Assembly (NCBI RefSeq): GCF_900187615.1
Contig: NZ_FYDO01000005.1
Span: 179,197 to 243,196 of the forward strand
DNA: 64,000 nucleotides
Source: Pseudomonas sp. Irchel s3f7
GTDB lineage: Bacteria > Pseudomonadota > Gammaproteobacteria > Pseudomonadales > Pseudomonadaceae
Reading direction: 5' to 3'
Both the position numbers and the translations under genes were made by a program. Positions 56,891 through 64,000 of this stretch are shown one piece after another. The stretch's first letter is position 1. Every line of letters starts with the position of its first letter. The notes under the pieces are model-generated. The model did no database searches. It had not been told where the DNA came from and worked only from the letters and a program-made list of their open reading frames with translations.

Positions 56891-57523
56891 ATGAGCCTGC
56901 ACCTGATCATCGGCGACAAACTGCTTTCTTCCTGGTCCCTGCGCGGCGCCCTGGCTCTGGATTTGACCGGTGCTGCCTACACCGAAGAACTGATCAAGCT
57001 GAACCAGCCGGACACCCGCGAGCGTCTGCTCAAGCATTCGCCGACCGGTAAAGTCCCGCTGCTGAAAACCGAACACGGCACCGTCGCCGATTCCCTGGCC
57101 ATTGCTGAGTACCTGGCAGAACAATTTCCGGATTCCGGCCTGTGGCCAAAAGACACCGGCGCCCGTGCCCAGGCGCGTTCGGCGTGCGCGCAAATGCATG
57201 CCGGTTTCTTTGCCATGCGCGGCAACATGCCGTTCAACCTGAGCCACGATGCGCCGCTCTCGCCGCTTCCGGCTGATGTGCAGGCGGACATCGAGCGCAT
57301 CTCTGCGTTGTGGGCTGAATGCCGTGCCGCCTCAACCGAGACCGGGCCCTACCTGTTTGGCCGTATCAGTCTGGCTGACGCGTTTTTCGCCCCGATTGCC
57401 GTGCGCCTGCGCACCTACCAGGTGAAACTGTCCCCGATTGACGAAGCCTACGTCGAAACCCTCTACCAATGGCCCGCCTTCAAGGCCTGGCAGAAGGCTG
57501 GACTGGAGGAGTTGCAAAGGTGA
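56891..57523 (+). CDS. Glutathione S-transferase family protein
   Basis: A 210-residue GST: thioredoxin-like N-domain with the putative catalytic serine in KLLSSWSLRG (residues 10-19) and the glutathione-binding TEHGTVADSLAIAEYLAEQ, then an all-helical C-domain. Substrate unknown. It starts at 56891 and its stop overlaps the GTG of the Nudix gene, so the two are translationally coupled. Confidence 0.88.
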   Translation: MSLHLIIGDKLLSSWSLRGALALDLTGAAYTEELIKLNQPDTRERLLKHSPTGKVPLLKTEHGTVADSLAIAEYLAEQFPDSGLWPKDTGARAQARSACAQMHAGFFAMRGNMPFNLSHDAPLSPLPADVQADIERISALWAECRAASTETGPYLFGRISLADAFFAPIAVRLRTYQVKLSPIDEAYVETLYQWPAFKAWQKAGLEELQR

Positions 57524-58464
57524 AACGAGTCCATGTCGCCGCCGCCGTCATCCGTGATGGCAGCGGCAATATCCTGATTGCCCGACGTGCCGATTCCCAG
57601 CACCAGGGCGGCCTGTGGGAGTTTCCCGGTGGCAAGGTCGAGGCCGACGAGTCGGTTGAAGCCGCGCTCTCCCGTGAGCTCCATGAAGAGTTGGGGATTG
57701 TGGTCGGCGCGGCTCGCCCGTTGATCAAGGTCCGTCATGACTATCCGGACAAACAGGTGTTGCTGGATGTCTGGGAAGTGTCGACGTTCACCGGTGAGCC
57801 CCACGGCGCCGAAGGTCAACCGCTGGCCTGGGTGTCTGCGCGTGATCTGTCGAGTTATGAGTTCCCGGCGGCCAATCAGCCGATTGTGGCGGCTGCCCGG
57901 TTGTCTTCGCAGTACCTGATTACCCCGGAAGACCTGGAAACCCCGGCCCTGCTGCGCGGTATTCAGAAAGCCGTTGCCGGCGGCATCAAGCTGATCCAGT
58001 TGCGGGCGCCGAACGGTTACGATCCGCAGTATCGCGATCTGGCGGTGGATGCCGTGGGCCTGTGCGCCGGCAAGGCACAGTTGATGATCAAGGGACCGTT
58101 CGAGTGGCTGGGCGATTTCCCGTCAGCTGGCTGGCACATTACCTCGGCTCAATTGCGCAAATACGCAGCGGCCGGTCGACCCTTGCCAGCTTCGCTCTGG
58201 TTGGCGGCATCCTGCCATAACGCTGAAGAGCTGGCGCTGGCTGAACAGATGGGCGTGGATTTCGTCACCTTGTCGCCCGTGCAGCCAACCCTGACTCACC
58301 CTGATGCGCAGCCGTTGGGCTGGGAGCAGGCGTCGAGCCTGATCGATGGATTCAGCAAACCGGTGTTCCTGCTCGGTGGCGTGGGTCCGGCAGAGTTGCA
58401 AAAAGCCTGGGCGGCGGGAGCCCAAGGTGTGGCGGGGATTCGGGCGTTTTGGCCTGATTCTTGA
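57520..58464 (+). CDS. Nudix hydrolase fused to a ThiE-like domain
   Basis: A 314-residue two-domain protein. The Nudix domain (1-130) has a perfect Nudix box: Gly38, Glu44, Arg52-Glu53, Glu56-Glu57 and Gly59, as in MutT, which hydrolyses 8-oxo-dGTP. The second half (about 140-312) resembles thiamine-phosphate synthase (KLIQLRAPNGYDPQY; GVDFVTLSPVQPT; VFLLGGVGP) and may be catalytically inactive or re-purposed. Fusions of this type occur in Pseudomonas at the secA-argJ locus. The start is a GTG with GGAGGAG upstream. Confidence 0.88.
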   Translation: MKRVHVAAAVIRDGSGNILIARRADSQHQGGLWEFPGGKVEADESVEAALSRELHEELGIVVGAARPLIKVRHDYPDKQVLLDVWEVSTFTGEPHGAEGQPLAWVSARDLSSYEFPAANQPIVAAARLSSQYLITPEDLETPALLRGIQKAVAGGIKLIQLRAPNGYDPQYRDLAVDAVGLCAGKAQLMIKGPFEWLGDFPSAGWHITSAQLRKYAAAGRPLPASLWLAASCHNAEELALAEQMGVDFVTLSPVQPTLTHPDAQPLGWEQASSLIDGFSKPVFLLGGVGPAELQKAWAAGAQGVAGIRAFWPDS

Positions 58465-58487
58465 TTTTCCAGTGATGCAGATGGCCT

Positions 58488-58564
58488 CATCGCTAGCAGG
58501 CTAGCTCCCACAGGTTTTGTTTGCACCAACAAATCCACGGTGGGAGCTAGCCTGCTAGCGATGA
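58488..58564. repeat. REP pair, GCTAGCAGGCTAGC type
   Basis: Inverted copies at 58488-58512 and 58540-58564 between convergent Nudix and adenosyltransferase genes. Confidence 0.85.
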
Positions 58565-58582
58565 GGGCCTTACAAACGCCGA

Positions 58583-59164
58583 CTAGACCCCAGGCTTCTG
58601 CGCAGGCTGCCAAAGAATCTCGGCAATCCCTTGGCGCTTGGCAATCAGCCGCGCCACGACAAACAACAAATCCGACAGCCGATTGATGTACGCCAGGCCA
58701 ACCCCGGCCAACGGCTCGATCGCATTCAATTGCTGGCATCTTCGCTCGGCACTGCGGGCAAGGCTGCGGCAGACATGGGCTTGGGCAATCAGCGCCGAGC
58801 CTCCCGGCAAGATGAAATTCTCAAGCGGCCCCAGCTCTTCGTTCCATACATCGATCGCCGCTTCCAGACGCTCGATTTCCGCTGCGTTCAGCGCTTGATA
58901 AACCGGCATCGCCAGCTCGCCACCCAGATCGAACAATCGGTGCTGACAAGGTGCCAACACCTCTATCACTTCGTGCAAACCTGGACATGTGCCTGTTTCT
59001 GCCGCCAATCCGGCCAGCAGCACGCCGACCTGACTGTTGAGTGTGTCGACCTCGCCAATCGCCTCGATCCGTGGGTGATCCTTGGGCACACGGCGGCCGT
59101 CGCCCAAACCGGTTTCACCTTTGTCGCCGGTGCGGGTGTAAATCTTCGACAGGCGAAAGCCCAT
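58583..59164 (-). CDS. Cob(I)alamin adenosyltransferase, PduO type
   Basis: A 193-residue enzyme that transfers adenosyl from ATP to cob(I)alamin to make coenzyme B12. The ATP-binding N-terminus YTRTGDKGETGLGDG, the RSAERR segment and INRLSDLLFVVAR are typical of PduO-type ATRs. It starts two bases after the sensor kinase stop and so is probably translated from the same message. Pseudomonads also carry a CobA-type enzyme, so this may be the salvage version. Confidence 0.9.
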   Translation of the reverse strand: MGFRLSKIYTRTGDKGETGLGDGRRVPKDHPRIEAIGEVDTLNSQVGVLLAGLAAETGTCPGLHEVIEVLAPCQHRLFDLGGELAMPVYQALNAAEIERLEAAIDVWNEELGPLENFILPGGSALIAQAHVCRSLARSAERRCQQLNAIEPLAGVGLAYINRLSDLLFVVARLIAKRQGIAEILWQPAQKPGV

Positions 59165-59166
59165 GG

Positions 59167-61212
59167 TTACCTCGATAGCTGATTGAGTTCTTGAGAAACA
59201 AGCGGGGTGCTTGCCAGCGGCAGGCGCAAGGTGAAACAAGTGCCTTGGCCAGGGGTCGATTGCACTTCCATCTGACCCTTGTGGTTGTTGGTGATGATGA
59301 AATACGACACCGACAGGCCAAGGCCGGTGCCCTGACCGATTTCCTTGGTGGTGAAGAATGGCTCGAAAGTGCGTTTGCGCACGCTTTCGCTCATGCCGAT
59401 GCCGTTGTCCTCGACCTGGATTTCCGCCCACGGCGGATTGAGCTTGGTGCGCAGAATAATGCGCCCCGGCTCGTGGTCGTCTTCGCGCTGGTGAATGGCT
59501 TGCGCGGCGTTTTTCAGCAGGTTGAGCAGAACTTGCTCGAGTTCGTTGGCCGTGCCGGGAACCGGACCCAGCGCCGGGTCGAACTGACGGATGATCGCCT
59601 GACCCTTGAAGTCGAAGCCGATGGCCAGGTCAAAATCGTTGCCGGCAATTTCCACCGCCTGATCAATCAGCGCCGGCAAATCGCACGGGGCCATTTGCCG
59701 GGTGCTGCGCCGGCTGAAACTGAGCATGTGGGTAACGATTTTCGCCGCCCTGGCACCGGCCTGCTGAATACCGTCGAGCAACTGCGGCACTTCGCGGATT
59801 TGCAGGTACTGGTTGACCGTCGACAGTTCGATGCCGGCTTGCTCGGCCACTTCGATGTTCTTCGGCAGTTCGGCTGACAGGCGTCGACGAATGTTTTGCA
59901 CGTTGTGCAGGATCGCGCCCAGCGGGTTGTTGATCTCATGGGCCATGCCCGCGGCGAGGCCACCGACCGAGAGCATTTTCTCCGACTGCACCATCATTTC
60001 TTCCAGGGACAGGCGCTGGGTGATGTCATCGATCCGGATCACCACGCCACGCCCCGCGCCGCCCATGAGCGGATAGAACGTCAAGGCATAGTGCCGGGGC
60101 TCCTCGTCTTTGAGCCAGGTGACCCGTTCGATCTTGGCCACGGTGTGTTGCTCAACGGTTTGCTTGAGCTGCGGCAAAAACGGCTTGAGCGGTTCGAAGG
60201 CCAGGAAGATCGGCTGGTTCAAGGCTTCGTCCAGCCGCGTGCCGGACAGGGCGCTGGCTTCCTGATTCCACTGCGTCACATAAAGCTGTTCGTCGAGTGC
60301 AATCAATGCCGACGGCATGGAGTCGATGATGCTGTTGAGGTAATTCTGGAAACCGGTGAGCTTCTTTTCGATCTTGCTGCGCACCTGGACTTCGAGTTCC
60401 AGCTTGCGGTTGGTATGCCGGGTTTCTTCGGCCAAGCCCTGGGCCTGGTCGTAGGCCGCCTGTGAGTCGTCCCGCGCCCGTTTAAGTTGCTGCTCCCGGG
60501 CTTCGATACGCGAAAGCATGGTGTTGAAAGCTTCGGCGAGGCTGCCGATTTCGTCGTGGTTACCGCGGGAGGCGCGCAGGGCGTAGTTCTCTTCACGGGT
60601 CACTTGCCGGGACAGTTCTTCGAGCTGATGGATCGGCCGGGTGATCAGGCGCTTGATCTGGCGGGCGATCACCAGCCACAGCAGCACGCTGAAGATCAGG
60701 ATGCCGAGGCTGGCGGTCAGGGTCCCGGTGTAGAAGGCGACGGGCAGTTCGCTGCTGGCGACCAGCAACAAATGCCCGGGCGCGGTGCCGGGGCGGGACA
60801 GGGTGATGATTTGATTGCTGCGAAATTCGGTGGCCTGCCAGGCTTCGATGTGCCGGTAGCGTTTCGGCAGCTCCAGTACTTCGCCATGCTGCAATTGCGC
60901 GAGCTGTTCGCCCTTGCCGTCATAGAGGGCGGCCGCGCGCAGCGGGGCATAGGCATTGAGTTCATTGAGCAGGCGCTCGGCACTCTGCTTCGACTCCAGC
61001 GCCTCGGACACCAGGCTCGGGTTGGAAATCAGGCGGCCGATCGTCTGCAAGGCCTGAGGCGCCATGCTTTCCTGAGAGATGTAATACGCGGCGCTGATAA
61101 AAGTCAGGTTGGCCACCAGCAGGACGGTGGTCAACAGCACCAGCAGAGCGGCCAGGAGTTTCTGGCCGACAGGCAGGTTTTCAAGACGCTGGCGCAATGG
61201 CATCAGGTTCAT
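59167..61212 (-). CDS. Sensor histidine kinase (PA4398-like)
   Basis: A 681-residue membrane kinase: TM1 (16-40), a periplasmic domain (about 45-160), TM2 (about 162-184), HAMP (about 185-243), a coiled coil, PAS (about 290-405), then HisKA with His425 in GMAHEINNP and the ATPase domain (FEPFFTTKEIGQGTGLGLSV). It matches P. aeruginosa PA4398 by domain order and locus, a kinase reported to affect swarming and biofilm. No response regulator gene is adjacent, so it is an orphan here. It is followed two bases later by the adenosyltransferase. Confidence 0.88.
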   Translation of the reverse strand: MNLMPLRQRLENLPVGQKLLAALLVLLTTVLLVANLTFISAAYYISQESMAPQALQTIGRLISNPSLVSEALESKQSAERLLNELNAYAPLRAAALYDGKGEQLAQLQHGEVLELPKRYRHIEAWQATEFRSNQIITLSRPGTAPGHLLLVASSELPVAFYTGTLTASLGILIFSVLLWLVIARQIKRLITRPIHQLEELSRQVTREENYALRASRGNHDEIGSLAEAFNTMLSRIEAREQQLKRARDDSQAAYDQAQGLAEETRHTNRKLELEVQVRSKIEKKLTGFQNYLNSIIDSMPSALIALDEQLYVTQWNQEASALSGTRLDEALNQPIFLAFEPLKPFLPQLKQTVEQHTVAKIERVTWLKDEEPRHYALTFYPLMGGAGRGVVIRIDDITQRLSLEEMMVQSEKMLSVGGLAAGMAHEINNPLGAILHNVQNIRRRLSAELPKNIEVAEQAGIELSTVNQYLQIREVPQLLDGIQQAGARAAKIVTHMLSFSRRSTRQMAPCDLPALIDQAVEIAGNDFDLAIGFDFKGQAIIRQFDPALGPVPGTANELEQVLLNLLKNAAQAIHQREDDHEPGRIILRTKLNPPWAEIQVEDNGIGMSESVRKRTFEPFFTTKEIGQGTGLGLSVSYFIITNNHKGQMEVQSTPGQGTCFTLRLPLASTPLVSQELNQLSR

Positions 61213-61248
61213 CGCTGAAAAGGAACAAGTGGCCAGCGTAGCCGCTGC

Positions 61249-62283
<1,035 letters not shown>

Positions 62284-62301
62284 TTATTTTGGAGAGATTA
62301 C

Positions 62302-62787
62302 ATGCCGTCGTTCGACGTGGTATCCGAACTGGACAAACACGAACTCACCAACGCGGTCGAGAACGCCGTCAAGGAACTCGATCGTCGCTATGACCTGAAA
62401 GGCAAAGGCAGCTTCGAGTTCAAGGAAAAGGACCTGACCGTCAACCTGACCGCTGAAGCGGATTTCCAGCTTGAAGCGATGATCGAGATCCTCAAGCTGG
62501 CGCTGGTCAAGCGCAAGATCGATGTGCAGTGCCTTGAGGTCAAGGATGCGTATGCGTCGGGTAAATTGATGAAGCAGGACGCCGTGCTCAAGGAAGGTAT
62601 CGACAAAGAGCTGGCGAAGAAGATTGTTGCTCACGTCAAGGACGCCAAGCTCAAGGTCCAGGCCGCCATTCAGGGCGAGCAGGTGCGCATTACCGGCAAG
62701 AAGCGTGACGACTTGCAGGACGCTATTGCAGCGCTGCGGGCCAAGGAATTCGGCATGCCGCTGCAGTTCAACAACTTCCGCGACTGA
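62302..62787 (+). CDS. yajQ: YajQ-family cyclic di-GMP-binding protein
   Basis: A 161-residue protein of the YajQ family with two ferredoxin-like folds. Members in Xanthomonas and Pseudomonas bind cyclic di-GMP and influence virulence gene expression, though some are also implicated in RNA or tRNA binding. The N-terminus [14 protein letters not shown] and NNFRD C-terminus are family hallmarks. GGAGAG lies eight bases upstream of the ATG. It ends before a strong terminator. Confidence 0.92.
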   Translation: MPSFDVVSELDKHELTNAVENAVKELDRRYDLKGKGSFEFKEKDLTVNLTAEADFQLEAMIEILKLALVKRKIDVQCLEVKDAYASGKLMKQDAVLKEGIDKELAKKIVAHVKDAKLKVQAAIQGEQVRITGKKRDDLQDAIAALRAKEFGMPLQFNNFRD

Positions 62788-62835
62788 TCTTTAAAACGGG
62801 AACCTCTTGACGTTTTCGGCGTCCGAGGCCCAGCA

Positions 62836-62887
62836 GCGGCAGAAATGATCGAGCCCGTGGCGGCTCGGTCTTTCTGCCGCAATTTTT
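62836..62887 (+). terminator. Intrinsic terminator of yajQ
   Basis: The stem GCGGCAGAAA/TTTCTGCCGC encloses a smaller CGAGCC/GGCTCG hairpin and is followed by AATTTTT. Confidence 0.85.
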
Positions 62888-62922
62888 CGCGTGCCGGATA
62901 GCCGCAAAACAGGAGAAAGCAG

Positions 62923-63765
62923 ATGGACTTAAATGCTGAGGTAGACAATCTGGTCAAGGCTTCCCAAGCCTGGATCCCGATGATCATGGAGTACGGCAGT
63001 CGCGTACTGTTGGCGGTGCTTACCCTGGCCGTCGGCTGGTGGTTGATCAACAAGGTCACGCAAAAACTCGGCGGCCTGTTGGCGCTGCGTAATGCCGATC
63101 TGGCGCTGCAAGGGTTCATCAGCAGCCTGGCGAACATCATTCTCAAGGTTTTGCTGATTGTCAGCGTGGCCTCGATGATCGGTGTGGAAACCACCTCGTT
63201 CGTTGCGGCGATCGGTGCAGCGGGTCTGGCCATTGGTCTGGCTTTGCAGGGCAGCCTGGCGAACTTCGCCGGTGGCGTGCTGATTCTGTTGTTCCGTCCG
63301 TTCCGTATCGGTGACTGGATCGAAGCCCAGGGTGTTGCCGGCACCGTCGACAGCATTCAGATTTTCCACACCGTGCTGCGCACTGGTGACAACAAAACCA
63401 TCATTGTGCCTAACGGCAACTTGTCGAACGGCATCATCACCAACACCAACCGTCAGCCAACCCGCAAGGTTGTCTTCGATGTGGGCGTTGATTACGAAGC
63501 GGATCTGCAAAAGGCCCGTCAAGTATTGCTCGAACTGGCCAAGGATCCACGCGTACTGGCCGATCCGGAGCCTCAGGCAGTCATTTCTACCCTGGGCGAC
63601 AGTTCGATCACTGTTTCCCTGCGTGTTTGGGTCAAGACGGCTGATTACTGGGATGTACTGTTCATGTTCAATGAATTGTCCCGTGACCGTCTCAGAGAGG
63701 CGGGCATTGATATTCCATTTCCACAGCGGGTAATTCGTGTGGTTCAGGAATCTGCGGTGCAGTGA
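62923..63765 (+). CDS. Small-conductance mechanosensitive channel (MscS type)
   Basis: A 280-residue channel of the MscS size and layout: three N-terminal membrane helices (about 20-45, 60-85, 90-120) with pore helix TM3 glycine/alanine-rich (GAAGLAIGLALQGSLANFAGG), then the beta-domain RPFRIGDWI and a C-terminal cage. It opens on osmotic downshock to release solutes. AGGAG sits upstream of the ATG at 62923. It ends before a terminator and the IS insertion. Confidence 0.93.
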   Translation: MDLNAEVDNLVKASQAWIPMIMEYGSRVLLAVLTLAVGWWLINKVTQKLGGLLALRNADLALQGFISSLANIILKVLLIVSVASMIGVETTSFVAAIGAAGLAIGLALQGSLANFAGGVLILLFRPFRIGDWIEAQGVAGTVDSIQIFHTVLRTGDNKTIIVPNGNLSNGIITNTNRQPTRKVVFDVGVDYEADLQKARQVLLELAKDPRVLADPEPQAVISTLGDSSITVSLRVWVKTADYWDVLFMFNELSRDRLREAGIDIPFPQRVIRVVQESAVQ

Positions 63766-63832
63766 GTAGCCGTTTAATGCAGGTCTGACTCTTTGGTCAC
63801 GTCTGTATTGGTCAACCAGCTTCTAGCGCAAC

Positions 63833-63868
63833 AAAAAAAGGCCCATCCGAAGATGGGCCTTTTTATTT
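63833..63868 (+). terminator. Intrinsic terminator of the mscS gene
   Basis: A perfect 11-bp stem (AAAGGCCCATC, loop CGAA) flanked by A and T runs, 68 bp past the stop and just before the IS end. Confidence 0.92.
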
Positions 63869-63873
63869 GTTAC

Positions 63874-64000
63874 TGTCCCGTCCTGAATAAGGTTTACACC
63901 TTCTGACCTATTTTCAGGAGGGAGCAATGGATTCGGGGAAAAGGCGCAGTCAGCGCGATTACACGCTGGCTTTTAAATTGTCGGTGGTCGATCAGGTCGA
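63874..64000 (+). mobile_element. Left end of an IS3-like insertion sequence (cut by window edge)
   Basis: The element appears to begin at TGTCCCGTCCTGAATAAGG, starting TG as IS3 ends do. CCTGAATAAGG and a later CCTATTTTCAGG form an imperfect dyad that may be the transposase promoter-operator. A transposase gene begins 53 bases in. The right end lies outside the window. Confidence 0.75.
63927..64000 (+). CDS. Partial IS3-like transposase OrfA
   Basis: An ATG at 63927 with AGGAGGG about seven bases upstream opens a frame of 24 visible residues, starting MDSGKRRSQRDYTLAFKLSV. This is the basic helix-turn-helix beginning of an IS3-family OrfA (Tnp_1-type domain), whose job is DNA binding at the IS ends. 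The rest lies beyond the window. Confidence 0.75.
   Translation, partial: MDSGKRRSQRDYTLAFKLSVVDQV

Overview
This 64 kb window is ordinary chromosome from a fluorescent Pseudomonas (P. fluorescens group). The evidence is uniformly GC-rich coding sequence, an MvaT-type H-NS protein, a PobA/PobR pair, a PctA-type chemoreceptor, and dozens of REP/REPIN palindromes of the type common in this group. As I recall it, gene order over several blocks matches P. aeruginosa PAO1: lysE-ACT-argP-epimerase; fumarase-sadC-ferredoxin reductase-enoyl-CoA hydratase-pykA; MoxR cluster-sbcB-mvaT-purU-pct; secA-argJ-GST-mutT-kinase-panE-yajQ-mscS. No rRNA, tRNA, CRISPR, prophage or plasmid genes were seen. The only mobile element is the start of an IS3-like insertion at the right edge.

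Layout. 1-5.2 kb: a possible sodB start, arginine exporter with an ACT-domain partner facing ArgP, a sugar-epimerase-like reductase, a coiled-coil membrane protein and a secreted tandem-Cache protein. 5.3-9.2 kb: 4-hydroxybenzoate hydroxylase, its AraC-type activator, and a DHA2 efflux pump. 9.2-20.3 kb: LysR regulators, a secreted metallo-beta-lactamase-fold protein with altered metal ligands, and a ketoacid decarboxylase (AruI-like)/aldehyde dehydrogenase pair followed by a PotD-type ABC importer; these look like one uptake and catabolic unit for a guanidino or polyamine-like compound. 20.3-23.2 kb: a four-copy 67-bp tandem REP array, an AraC regulator and small enzymes. 23.4-28.1 kb: an alpha-ketoglutarate-type permease behind a sigma-54 promoter, with an NtrC-family regulator and a Cache-domain sensor kinase next door (MifSR-like).

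28.2-34.7 kb: class I fumarase, a SadC-like membrane diguanylate cyclase translationally coupled to a 2Fe-2S ferredoxin reductase, enoyl-CoA hydratase and pyruvate kinase. 34.9-42.7 kb: a TPR lipoprotein, a PilZ protein, and a six-gene operon of MoxR ATPase, DUF58, DUF4350, DUF4129, SpoIIM and RDD proteins in which every junction overlaps. 42.8-50.2 kb: exonuclease I, MvaT, PurU, a glycosyltransferase/deacetylase pair, and an amino-acid chemoreceptor with a sigma-28-like promoter. 50.3-64 kb: HerA-like ATPase, DUF721, SecA, ArgJ, GST, Nudix-ThiE fusion, cobalamin adenosyltransferase, a sensor kinase, PanE, YajQ, an MscS channel and the IS end.

The most interesting signals are the sigma-54 promoter with twin operators before the permease, the under-characterised MoxR-SpoIIM-RDD operon, the AruI/ABC unit, the tandem REP array, and the metallo-beta-lactamase-fold protein lacking two metal ligands. 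I did not find a clearly new defence or mobile system.
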